From assembly GCA_965207495.1 (NCBI GenBank), contig CBDBMP010000005.1, forward strand, positions 1 to 64,000: DNA of 64,000 nucleotides, given 5' to 3'. This DNA comes from Bin5 sp965207495 (lineage in GTDB: Bacteria; Chloroflexota; Anaerolineae; Caldilineales; Caldilineaceae). A program made the position numbers and the translations under genes. Below the pieces are notes generated by a model. That model was not told where the DNA came from, searched no databases, and worked only from the letters and a program-made list of their open reading frames with translations. Positions within the stretch are counted from its first letter, which is position 1. The number at the start of each line of letters is the position of its first letter. Positions 33,700 through 42,181 of this stretch are shown one piece after another.

Positions 33700-34583
33700 T
33701 CACCTTAAGAGGGGAGTAAATGTCGGCGCGGAAAACTCAGGGTCAAGTACTCCCCCGAAGACGGAGGTGTCAGCGTACACACTTAACTGCCGATTGGCCA
33801 CCTATATGGCATCCTCTCACGACCGGTCGCGTTCTGGTGGGCTTTCTGCCATACTATAGCGGTGGGGGGAGTCGAAAGTCAACCTTCGGGCGTTATGGTC
33901 CAAGCGCCATGGCGACGGGGAGGCGGTATTGTCTGAACTGCAGTCAGGGGGATTCAGGAGATGGGCTGCAGTTTGGGGCGCCGGCGACGGGATGAAGCGG
34001 GTAGCCAGCCAGCCTGACCGGCATGCCGCGCTCGTCGCAGCCCGCAATCGCCGCTGAACAGGCCTTCCTGGCACTCAAACGGTTCTTGACAATCGTCCCC
34101 AGCTGCCTGCTTTGCCCTGGTCAAGAAATTCAGGGGGGGGGTAGGCCAAGCGATTTGAAAGAGGATGGTTAAGGGTATCCTCATGTCTGAAAAGGCGCTT
34201 AGAACGGCTCTGGTGCGGTCGGTTGTATTGATCTGGCTTTAGATCGCTTCGCGGCTGGCTTTCTGTTCGTAAGCGCCGGCGAAATGCTGTCAAAAGCGAC
34301 AATTTGTCGTTTTTGCGGGTGTGTCTGTCGCAGATGGATAGTGTGCGGGGCGGTACGAACGGGGTAACCCCGCTCCTCGAGGGCGAGAAGAACTGCGTTT
34401 TGTCCACGGAGAGACACGGAGGGACGCGGAGAACAGAAAAAACGCTTGGGGTTCTCTTGGCGTGAATGGGCGGCTTTTCGTCTATTTGCTGCAATTTGCC
34501 AGGGAAAAACAGCGATCAGACAGGCGGCAACGAGCCCTAATCAGTGTAGAGAGTTGTACCGGGAGGAGTGCCCGCTGCGGACT
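33700..34583. repeat. mosaic repeat region
   Basis: This stretch holds, left to right: a CTGAACTGCAG...GGGCTGCAGTTTG repeat (33930-33980), the SGQSGSWGRL-type tail of the palindrome module (34080-34260), the palindrome CGACAATTTGTCG (34297-34309), the DUF3102-like N-terminal scrap (minus strand: LEERGYPVRTAPHTIHLRQ, to about 34390), and the 'TTTTGTCCACGGAG' repeat (34386-34452). No intact gene is present. Confidence 0.65.
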
Positions 34584-35519
34584 TTACACGATTACCTGCA
34601 GGCGGCCAGGCTGTATTTCGACGGTCAGTCTTTCGACTCTCGTGGACAAGATTTCGCCGTCCGTATGCACCGGAACGGGCTGCCGGACCGCGATAGTGGC
34701 GGAACGCAATCGATCGAAAGAGATCGCCTTTTGACCATGCAGTCCCGTCCTGGTCATCGCTTTTGGAAGGAGGTTCAGAATCCCCAGCTGCGACAGCGCG
34801 TCGGCATAGGCCAGGTCGAGAAGGCCGTCGTCCATTAGCGCATCCGGCGTCAGATAAAAGGCCCCGCCCACCCGTCGCGAGTTACCGATGCTGATCAGCA
34901 ACATCTCTTTGGCGGCCCTGCGCTCGTTGCCAGCGCCGTCGGTCCAGCTGATCTCAAAATGGGGCTGGTCATAGGCCCGCAGCGCGCGCAGCGTCGCCCA
35001 CAGATAGATCAGGAAGCCGCGCAGCCGCTTGATCTTGCGGCTTTCTACGGTCACCTGCGCCTCAAAGCCGATACCCAGATTGTTGTCGAAGTAGCGGCGC
35101 AAGGTGTTGCGTCCGTCGAAGGCTTCGACCAGCCCCAGATCGACGTTGCGCGTATTGCCCTCGCGGATGGCTTGTACGGCTGCGTCGATCTCACGGGCCG
35201 CCCCTACCATGTCGGCAAAGTCGTTGCCGCTGCCCGCCTGCAAAACGGCCAACCCCTGCACTGTTTCATCCGCGGGCGTCGCCTCCGCCAAGCCGTTCAT
35301 GACTTCATGAACGGTTCCGTCGCCGCCGCCGGCGGCCACGATCGCGTAACCATCCTGCCGCGCGCGGCGAGCCAGAGAGACAGCTTCCCCCGGCGCAGAC
35401 GTTGCCGTTATCTCGCAGGGGACATTGTGGCGGCGAAAGGCCGCCTCGATGTCGCCGGCTACCTTTGCGCCGCGTCCCCGCCCTGCGTATGGGTTGAGAA
35501 TGACCTTAACCGTTTCCAC
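34584..35519 (-). CDS. diacylglycerol kinase-family lipid kinase
   Basis: 311 residues, full length. The start VKVILNPYAGRGRG and AAGGGDGTVHEVMNGL with LQAGSGNDFADM are the catalytic-domain signatures of the DagK/YegS/LCB5 family. They are followed by the beta-sandwich domain with IGNSRRVGGAFYLTPDALMDDG. It phosphorylates a lipid or sphingoid-type substrate with ATP at the membrane. It is intact and looks like resident rather than island cargo. Its right side is followed by an unrelated 300-bp stretch without genes. Confidence 0.92.
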   Translation of the reverse strand: METVKVILNPYAGRGRGAKVAGDIEAAFRRHNVPCEITATSAPGEAVSLARRARQDGYAIVAAGGGDGTVHEVMNGLAEATPADETVQGLAVLQAGSGNDFADMVGAAREIDAAVQAIREGNTRNVDLGLVEAFDGRNTLRRYFDNNLGIGFEAQVTVESRKIKRLRGFLIYLWATLRALRAYDQPHFEISWTDGAGNERRAAKEMLLISIGNSRRVGGAFYLTPDALMDDGLLDLAYADALSQLGILNLLPKAMTRTGLHGQKAISFDRLRSATIAVRQPVPVHTDGEILSTRVERLTVEIQPGRLQVIV

Positions 35520-35794
35520 TGTGGCCCTTCTTCGAAATCGCGGACCGAGCCGGGGCCGCCCGCCTAGGTTCTAACTGGATTCCGGGAGGGTGCTGCAGAC
35601 GGGGGCTGCGACTGAGCCGATCCCGGAAAATCTGATAGAAGAGTGCGTGCTTCAACCAATCCGGTGTCTTGACGCCCATTGTTGTCCCGCTGCGAAAGTG
35701 GGGAGGCCGAGGGAAAGAGGACTCAGTCGCTCGCGGCTTTATTTGATTGTTGCACAGGCAGTGGAGGCTGTCAATGCATCCTGCCACACGGGCG

Positions 35795-35930
35795 AGGGGA
35801 ATCAAAGTTTCAACTATCGCACACCCGCTGAAGAGCAGTTTATGCTCTGACTACGGCAAACCGCATCCGTCTGAATACACTTTATTTTTCCCGTTTCGTG
35901 GTCCGAACATTGGGGCTCACCATAGAAGAC
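35795..35930 (+). pseudogene. IS3-family transposase tip plus IS end
   Basis: NQSFNYRTPAEEQFML ends in a stop at 35849, followed by CGCATCCGTCTGAATACACT and the IS end TTTCGTGGTCCGAACATTGGGG at 35890-35920. Only the last ~17 codons remain. Confidence 0.75.
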
Positions 35931-35938
35931 AGGGTGCG

Positions 35939-36083
35939 TCATTCTGAGTCGTCTTCGAATTCTTGTTCGTAATCGTAACGGTACACCCCGCCTGATCTAT
36001 TTGTCACTCGCTTCTTGGATTTGAAAAACGCCCAAATACCTGACAACACAATAAAAACAGACAAACAGAATATGGCTTCCATT
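35939..36083 (-). CDS. small single-TM protein
   Basis: 47 residues with GGAGG 5 bp before the ATG at 36083. One TM helix (EAIFCLSVFIVLSGIWAFF) is followed by a charged tail (KSKKRVTNRSGG..DYEQEFEDDSE). No family is recognised. Confidence 0.5.
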
Positions 36084-36104
36084 TCTGCCTCCAAGCAGTT
36101 AGCC

Positions 36105-36400
36105 TTACTCGAACAACGATAATTGAGCGACACCAATAAATTCGGCACGTCGTATTTTGATGTCCTCATAGTTGGCAATGACTTCTGGAATTGAGGCCCG
36201 GACCTGATTGTCAATCTGATCATCAAGTTGAGCAATGGCTTCGTGAAGCTGTCGTTTTTGCGGGTGTGTCTGTTGCAGATGGATAAGGTGCCAGGCGGTA
36301 GGAACGGGTATGCCCCGCTTCTCCGGGCCAGGTGTCCCTATCCTTTGCGGGCGCATATCATTGATCTGCAGCGGCGCGCCATCCGCCAGTCGCTCTTCAC
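36105..36400 (-). pseudogene. DUF3102-like half broken at palindrome half-site
   Basis: The minus frame reads EKRGIPVPTAWHLIHLQQTHPQKRQ, then switches at CGACAG (one arm of the palindrome, 36247-36252) to LHEAIAQLDDQIDNQVRASI..AEFIGVAQLSLFE. The second part looks like a genuine protein C-terminus of unknown type. The junction falls inside the palindrome. At 36427-36465 an IS3 scrap (FYNHARPNP, plus strand) follows. Confidence 0.6.
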
Positions 36401-36459
36401 CTGCCGGAAGACGGACCCAGAGTCTTCTACAACCATGCAAGGCCGAATCCAGGTCTCAG

Positions 36460-37089
36460 CTAGCGTTCACCCCGTCTGGCAATTGATACCGCTCTCAATG
36501 TCGGGCTGTAGCCTATGTGCTCTCGGATAGCAGTCGCCCAATCCACTTCCCAACCATGGCGAAGGCTGAAAAGAACCCCTTCGTAATCTTCATCTCGATC
36601 CGGCAAGTCTTCCCAATCGTGCAGAAGTTTCTCCAACTCTCCCAACGCGGTTTTCGCGTTTCTCACACTGTCGCGCACCACATGACCATTGGGGTCAAGT
36701 TCCCATTTCTCAGGGTCTTTCTCGTCCAGGTTTTCCCAGGGTTCTTCAAGGCCAGTTTCAAGAACTTTTTTGACAAGGATTTCACGATCAGCGATTCGGA
36801 ACTGCCAAGATTCCCGGTCCACCTTTTCCTGCTCAACAAGACCTTTGTATATCAGCCACGGAACCACAATCGCCACGAGATCAGCGCCGGTATAACCTTC
36901 TTCATCGGCAAATAGACCATAGCCGATTTCCTCATAGGTCGCGGTGAACTCTCGCGTTCCTGTAAAGTCAGCCATGTGCGCCATTTTCGTAAGCACAAAA
37001 CCTTGTTCGGTCGTCACGAGACGCCCAAGAACCCGGGCAGAGTATACGTCATTTGATACTTCGGGAAGCGGACGCTGTTCGTTACTCAT
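36460..37089 (-). CDS. hypothetical soluble protein
   Basis: 209 residues, acidic, no signal: TEQGFVLTKMAHMADFTGTREF, EEIGYGLFADEEGYTGADLVAIVVPWLIYKGL (winged-helix-like), then a long charged region with WEDLPDRDEDYEGVLFSLRHGW. No family is recognised. The winged-helix-like portion hints at a regulatory or restriction-alleviation type protein, but this is speculative. Confidence 0.55.
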   Translation of the reverse strand: MSNEQRPLPEVSNDVYSARVLGRLVTTEQGFVLTKMAHMADFTGTREFTATYEEIGYGLFADEEGYTGADLVAIVVPWLIYKGLVEQEKVDRESWQFRIADREILVKKVLETGLEEPWENLDEKDPEKWELDPNGHVVRDSVRNAKTALGELEKLLHDWEDLPDRDEDYEGVLFSLRHGWEVDWATAIREHIGYSPTLRAVSIARRGER

Positions 37090-37316
37090 ACGTTACCCTT
37101 TTTGTTTTGTGGTGACGTGCTGGCGCAACCGCAGCGCTATGATAAGGGCCCGCTAATGCCGACACTGTCTATCACGTCCAAAATGTCTTATGGTTGGCCC
37201 CAATCGATGGACCATGGAAAGGGAAAATCAAGGTAAAGCCACCTACTCAACTGAACAAGCGAAGATGAACGGGATGTAATGGTGTATCGTGCTCGCACTC
37301 TTCTGCGATGTGCGTT

Positions 37317-38699
37317 TTACGATGCCGCTCCTTCGATGTACTCCTCCAAGCTGTTTCTTAACTGACTCGTGGTGTCGAGGGCGGCTCGAAAGTCGACATA
37401 GATGACACTGGCGATGCGTTCCTTCGCTTCATCGATATTGATTCGGACTTCCGGGAGATCGAGTCCGGGAACGTCCAGCTGCGGGAGGCTGAATTGGGGC
37501 ATGCCGACATCAAAGTCAGGGATGTGTCCCCACTTCTGTAACGGGGAAAGCAGATCGGAGGTGTGGCCTCCAACCAGCTCCGTTTTCGCTGCAAACCAAG
37601 CCCAGGCTTTGCCGGCCCCCATTCTCTCGTACAAGCCTCTGGCCATGCTCCAGGCCCTCTTCCATCCTACCCATCTGGCCAGACCCCCGGTCCACTCTCT
37701 CATTTTGGCATTCGCGCCGCTGCCCGTCTCGGTGACAGTGTCGCGCATGAAGGTCTCTGTTTTATCCAACACTTCTCCCGCCTCTTTGATCATGCCGCTA
37801 TCATTCAGCACGTCCCAGTAGCCCTTTGCCAGAGTGATTGCGTGCTGGGCAAGGAATACCAGGGAGACGATTTGAAGCACAAACAGAACCGGAACCAGTG
37901 CCAGAAGGAGCGCGGGGAACAACAGGCCCAGGCCGACAATCAGTCCTACAATGACAAAGGACAGAGCGCCTGCAAAGAGGGTTGCCTTGATGACCTTTTC
38001 AACCATTTGCTCCCATGTGATTGCGCCTTCCGCGTACAGGAGGCCACATTCCAGGCAGATAATCAGACCGCCTATGAGTATGCCCGCCATGGCCCCTGTC
38101 ATCATCGTGGCGGTCGTCTGGCGCACAACGGAACCGATCAGATCGTGCCTGATAACCGCCCTGGCAGCAGCAATCTCGTTCGGTGTCACAGGCCGTCCGC
38201 CGCGTATTCTGTTCAGAAGCCTGAGTCCGAAAATCCCGTTGTCGGCTGTTGACGCTCCGCCCTGACTCCTGGGGATGATATGTGACCAGTCCTTATCATT
38301 CAGAAAGCGGGCAGTTTCCTGGGGGCCGCCGGCTCTGATCTGTGGGGGAATCGTTTCCCAAACCGCCTTCGCTTGCAACAGGTTTTTCCAGTCACCGCCG
38401 GCCCTTTGAAAGTAGCCGCGCATGTGCGGCGGCAGATTCATGAATTTGAGATGGTAGGCGAAGGAGTTGACGGTCTGGCCTGCTACCCAGAGCGGCGCGA
38501 CGCCGTTGACGACCAGCTTTTGGAATTCGGGGCTATCGAGAACGCTGCCTCCGCTCTCCGAAGGCAGGGCATCAGGGTTGTGCGCGTATGCCACCTGCGC
38601 TGCGGGGGGAAAGGCGGCTGCCAAAGTCAAAGCGAGCCCGGCCTGGCCGGTTGATCGCAGGAACTGACGTCGGGTCAAGACAGACATGTGGCGCCTCAT
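37317..38699 (-). CDS. Tat-exported multi-TM protein with HNH-like motif
   Basis: 460 residues. The N-terminus LTRRQFLRSTGQAGLALTLA is a textbook twin-arginine signal. Residues ~135-165 read WSHIIPRSQGGASTADNGIF, an HNH-like core (H..P.S.GG....N). Three to four TM helices follow (GAMAGILIGGLIICLECGLL; LSFVIVGLIVGLGLLFPALLL), then an amphipathic C-terminal tail. The combination of Tat export, a nuclease-like motif and pore-like helices would fit a contact-dependent or bacteriocin-like toxin, but no immunity gene was recognised. An alternative start is MSVL at 38687. Confidence 0.65.
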   Translation of the reverse strand: MRRHMSVLTRRQFLRSTGQAGLALTLAAAFPPAAQVAYAHNPDALPSESGGSVLDSPEFQKLVVNGVAPLWVAGQTVNSFAYHLKFMNLPPHMRGYFQRAGGDWKNLLQAKAVWETIPPQIRAGGPQETARFLNDKDWSHIIPRSQGGASTADNGIFGLRLLNRIRGGRPVTPNEIAAARAVIRHDLIGSVVRQTTATMMTGAMAGILIGGLIICLECGLLYAEGAITWEQMVEKVIKATLFAGALSFVIVGLIVGLGLLFPALLLALVPVLFVLQIVSLVFLAQHAITLAKGYWDVLNDSGMIKEAGEVLDKTETFMRDTVTETGSGANAKMREWTGGLARWVGWKRAWSMARGLYERMGAGKAWAWFAAKTELVGGHTSDLLSPLQKWGHIPDFDVGMPQFSLPQLDVPGLDLPEVRINIDEAKERIASVIYVDFRAALDTTSQLRNSLEEYIEGAAS

Positions 38700-38807
38700 C
38701 GTGGTGTGAGCAGGTGAATGGAGGCTTCCGTCGCCACTAGCGTGCCAAGGCCTCTACCTAAATTCTAGAGAGGTTGCTGGTGAGGACTCCAACCAGCCGT
38801 TAAATTG

Positions 38808-38841
38808 AAACGGACGATGTAGTTTTCTACATCGTCCGTTT
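38808..38841 (-). terminator. perfect hairpin after brnTA
   Basis: AAACGGACGATGTAG and its exact complement form a 15-bp stem with a TTTT loop. It lies 50 bp downstream of the brnA-like stop on the minus strand, so it is probably the operon's terminator. Confidence 0.7.
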
Positions 38842-38890
38842 AGTCTTGGAACCAGATCTTTTCTGTTTCTTAATCGCCCGCTACTCGACG

Positions 38891-39208
38891 TTATCCACTC
38901 CTTTGAGGACGAACAACAAAGTCCTTTTTCTCCACACTGTCGCCATTGGCCTTCACAATTTCGTTCTGAACACGAATTGCTTTCTCTTTTGTTATGCGAC
39001 TCGTGTTTTGACGACCTATGTTACTTTCTGATCTGCTTGTTTCCTTTAGCATTTGAATTACGGTAGGAAGCTGACTTGTTGAAAACCATCCGTCCGAGTC
39101 GCATATCTCAGGAATATCAGTTGTATCAATTTGCTCGTCAGGCATTTCTTCTAGCTTTTTGAGCATTGCACGTTGCTGCTTTGTCAGTTCAATAGATTCC
39201 TTCTTCAT
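38891..39208 (-). CDS. brnA: BrnA-like antitoxin
   Basis: 105 residues starting MKKESIELTKQQRAMLKKLEEMPDEQIDTTDIPE, the family's N-terminal pattern, with a following DNA-binding region. It would neutralise and autoregulate with BrnT. It overlaps brnT by 20 bp. Sequence similarity is moderate and the assignment depends on the adjacent toxin. Confidence 0.7.
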   Translation of the reverse strand: MKKESIELTKQQRAMLKKLEEMPDEQIDTTDIPEICDSDGWFSTSQLPTVIQMLKETSRSESNIGRQNTSRITKEKAIRVQNEIVKANGDSVEKKDFVVRPQRSG

Positions 39209-39470
39209 ACTGCTTCCTTTCGTGACTAGTCGCTCTGCGTGCACTAATGATACGACCTTGTTCGTAGTCAGTTTCGGGTAAAGTATGAACTACGACTAAG
39301 AGCACTGATCCTACCTTTCCTATTGTTTGCCAACGTACTTCATCTTCGTAAGGATCAAGACGAGTTCTTGACAACGGGTTGTCAAAGACTAAAGCTGCAG
39401 TCGTAAAATCTATTTTGTGGAGTTGTTGATTTCTCTCATCTTTACTTGCATCCCAAGTCCATTTCAACAA
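39189..39470 (-). CDS. brnT: BrnT-family ribonuclease toxin
   Basis: 93 residues: WDASKDERNQQLHKIDFTTAALVFDNPLS, DPYEDEVRWQTIGKVGSVLLVVVHTL, RIISARRATSHERKQYEEG. These are the conserved BrnT blocks (WD..K...N..KH...F..A..VF; ISAR.A...ER..Y). It cleaves RNA. The start is TTG at 39470 with a second TTG next to it. Confidence 0.9.
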   Translation of the reverse strand: MLKWTWDASKDERNQQLHKIDFTTAALVFDNPLSRTRLDPYEDEVRWQTIGKVGSVLLVVVHTLPETDYEQGRIISARRATSHERKQYEEGIY

Positions 39471-39599
39471 ACTGGCATTCCCTAGTCGTCGTCAGAAATG
39501 CAACTCTTTTGATCCTAATTGGTCACTGATTAAGATCATTCTAGATCGAGCCTCTCTCCTTGTCAATGGAGGGAATTATGGCTGCAATGAATTCGTGTT

Positions 39600-40285
39600 A
39601 TTCAATTCCGTAGCGAAGTTTGGCGAATCAGCCGTAGAAAACCGTCAGCAAAAGCGACAAATTGTCGTTTTTTACAGAGTGACGGCGGTGTCGCCGGCGG
39701 CGAGGGCGTATGTCTGAACTGTGATTGAGGGGATTTCAGGGATGGGCTGAGACTTGCATGCGCCGGCGGCGGGAAAAGGAGGGTAACCTGCTGGTCGGCC
39801 CGGGGGTGGCAGGCACGCTTTCTGACCATCGGGCTGCCCTTCCACAGGCTGGGTGAATTGTTCCATTATACACCTTAGTTCGTGGTCCAGTTTTTGGGGC
39901 CCACTTCACCGGATCCAGTGCGGCGCCTCTTTTCTTACCCAATGGCTTCCCCTACACGATAGCATATTGAAACGCCGGCCGCGCGGCCGCCACTGGCCAG
40001 CAGATCGCTGATCCTCTCGTCGCTCCTGCTGGGCGCAAGGGAGGGCGTCACGCTGTCAAAAGCGACAATTTGTCGTTTTTGCGGGGGTGTCTGTCGCAGA
40101 TGGGTGAGGTGCGAGGCGGTACGAACGGGTATGCCCTCGGGAGGGGAGGGAGGGTGGCCAGGCTGATCATGGGGGCGTCTCTCTCGTCAGCAGTAGCGCG
40201 TTATCCGTCGGTCAAGCCTTTTCAACAGTGCGCTTAGTGTTTTGTGGTCTTGCCATTGGGGCCAACCATACACCACCCAGCCGCA
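39600..40285. repeat. mosaic repeat region with two palindrome loci
   Basis: The palindrome at 39655-39667 is joined on the right to the restriction-gene tail ALAAGDTA and a CTGAACTGTGA..GGGCTG repeat, then to an IS end (TTAGTTCGTGGTCCAGTTTTTGGGG, 39877-39907). The palindrome at 40063-40075 is joined to a DUF3102-like scrap (minus: GIPVRTASHLTHLRQTPPQKRQ). A second IS-like end lies near 40235-40265. No gene is intact. Confidence 0.65.
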
Positions 40286-40288
40286 AAG

Positions 40289-41602
40289 CTACGTTGCCTC
40301 TGTTGTCTCGTAAGTAACCTTGATAGTCACCTCTGGCGCATTCGGGTTTCTTTCGCTGTGCTTCAGCGTTTCCGTGAACGAATCGCCCAACTGAATCTGT
40401 ACCGGATTGACGCCGCAGTAACCCTCCATGTTGAACCAGAACAAGCATTTACTCCCATGGCATTCGGCAGGTATAGTCACCTGCACCCTCCCATTCTGGA
40501 TTGTCTGGCTATATTCATATCCGTCCTCGCTCAGCAATTTATATCTCGCCCCATGCACCGGATTTCCGTCCGAGTATTGTGCTTTGATCCATATACGGTG
40601 GTTTTCCCTTGTGTTCTCCGAATCCTTTACCGTTTGCAGTTCTTTTTGGCGCTCTTCCTCCTTCCGCTTGGTTTTGTCAAACCAATTTCTGATCTGTTCA
40701 GGTAATTCCGGTTTCCCCACCCAACTTCCTACGTCGAATATCTCCAAATCGTCTAAAGCGTCATTCAAATTTCCAGCATTGAAATGTGCTATCCCTCTTT
40801 GGCAGTATAGGTAGTTTACAATTCCATCTCTAAACCATATATCAGAATTTTGAAGGCATTTGGTATAGAAACAAATCGTTTTTTCCCAATCGCCTTCATC
40901 AGCGGATTTTTGTCCTGCATAAAAATCCGCTTCAAAATCCCGAAAGCGATCTTGGTCGCGGATAAAACCGGATATGTCGTTGTACACGGTGGACGGTTTT
41001 ATGCCGTGCACGTATTGCAAATGCTGCAGAATGTCCGCTTTCAGCCCGCTCGGGATTTCGTAAACGGTGATGTCTTCGTCTCTGATGTAGCCTTTGTTTG
41101 ATATAACGAAATGGCTTTTCTGAGCATCCGCCATGTTGGAAGGCTGATTGGCAGGTCGGATACTGTAATCTTCATACTGTTGCGCCTGGAAAAAGATAAC
41201 TCGCCCGTCCTTGTCAGGCGAATAGTTGCATGCAAAAAACAGTGCTATGTTCAGATCGCTAGTAAAGTCAATGAGGTTCGTTTTGCCGCCCCTGTGTTGT
41301 ATCTGAGCTAAGATTTCAGCATCAGCGTCTTCATCTTTGGTGTATGTGCGAGCTATCTTCAGCTGTCTCTTTTGAGCTTTCGTGATGTCGAAAAATTCAT
41401 TATCAAGTTTGTGAAACTGTCTATACAAACCGGAACTCACTTTTTCATGGCACTCTGATTCGCCTCGATATATGAATGTGGCGCTCTCTGGATCCTGCTC
41501 CGCAACTAGAGCGAGATTGTCTATGAGATCGCGCACCTGTTTCCTGTTGTCGTGTCTGCTTGCAGATCTCCACATGTCAATAAGGACATCCATGACATTC
41601 AT
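40289..41602 (-). CDS. FRG-domain protein with TPR-like segment
   Basis: 437 residues. The FRG domain is clear: TFIYRGES near residue 43, and IQHRGGKTNLIDFTSDLNIALFFAC near residue 100. A helical TPR-like region (~residues 230-290, AHFNAGNLNDALDDL) and a beta-sandwich C-terminus (VHGARYKLLSEDGYEYS..VQVTIPAECHG) follow. FRG domains occur in proteins near phage-defence genes and may bind nucleotides or modify targets; the activity is not settled. It heads the defence cluster, separated from the 1437-residue protein by a repeat unit. Confidence 0.82.
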   Translation of the reverse strand: MNVMDVLIDMWRSASRHDNRKQVRDLIDNLALVAEQDPESATFIYRGESECHEKVSSGLYRQFHKLDNEFFDITKAQKRQLKIARTYTKDEDADAEILAQIQHRGGKTNLIDFTSDLNIALFFACNYSPDKDGRVIFFQAQQYEDYSIRPANQPSNMADAQKSHFVISNKGYIRDEDITVYEIPSGLKADILQHLQYVHGIKPSTVYNDISGFIRDQDRFRDFEADFYAGQKSADEGDWEKTICFYTKCLQNSDIWFRDGIVNYLYCQRGIAHFNAGNLNDALDDLEIFDVGSWVGKPELPEQIRNWFDKTKRKEEERQKELQTVKDSENTRENHRIWIKAQYSDGNPVHGARYKLLSEDGYEYSQTIQNGRVQVTIPAECHGSKCLFWFNMEGYCGVNPVQIQLGDSFTETLKHSERNPNAPEVTIKVTYETTEAT

Positions 41603-41759
41603 CTCAACCCTCTTCCGCTGCTTGTTCCTTTAAGATGGACTGCACACCGGCTCATCCCCAGGCGGGGATTCGTTGCCGCGCGCGCTTTCTTGCAGGCCGC
41701 TCTGGCCGGTATTCCGTGCATATAGCAGCCTGCAACAGCCGCTGGACAAACCTTCCTTG

Positions 41760-42180
41760 TACTCGACCAATTCTCTCACAATCGACCTCAACTGCCAGCT
41801 TTGCCCTGTCAAGAAATTCAGGAAATACGTCAAACGCTACGAAAGAAGAGTGTGCAGGGCACCCTCATGGCTGATAAAACGCATGTAGAACGGGTCTGGA
41901 ACGCGGTCGATTGTATTGACCTGGCCGCCAGCGAATCGGTCCTCTTGGGCGCAAGGGAGGGTGTCACTCTAATCAAAAACGACAAATTGTCGTTTTTGCG
42001 GGTGTTTCTGTCGCAAATGGATAGTGTGCTGGGCGGTTCGAACGGGTTAATTCCGCTCCTCAAGGGTGGGTGGACAGGTCCCACGCGGGAGCTGCTCTTT
42101 GAACCGCAGCAGCGCGTCATTCGCCAGTTGAGCCTTTCCAACGGTGCGCTTGGTGTTTCGTAGTCTAGGCGTCGGGTCCA
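41760..42180 (-). repeat. palindrome module, copy with nonsense mutation
   Basis: The palindrome CGACAAATTGTCG (41980-41992) is flanked right by the DUF3102-like N-terminus carrying an in-frame stop (LEERN-stop-PVRTAQHTIHL) and left by the same tail unit seen at 21.1 and 34.2 kb. An IS-like end (TTTCGTAGTC..CGGGTCC) lies at 42155-42178. Confidence 0.6.
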
Positions 42181-42181
42181 A

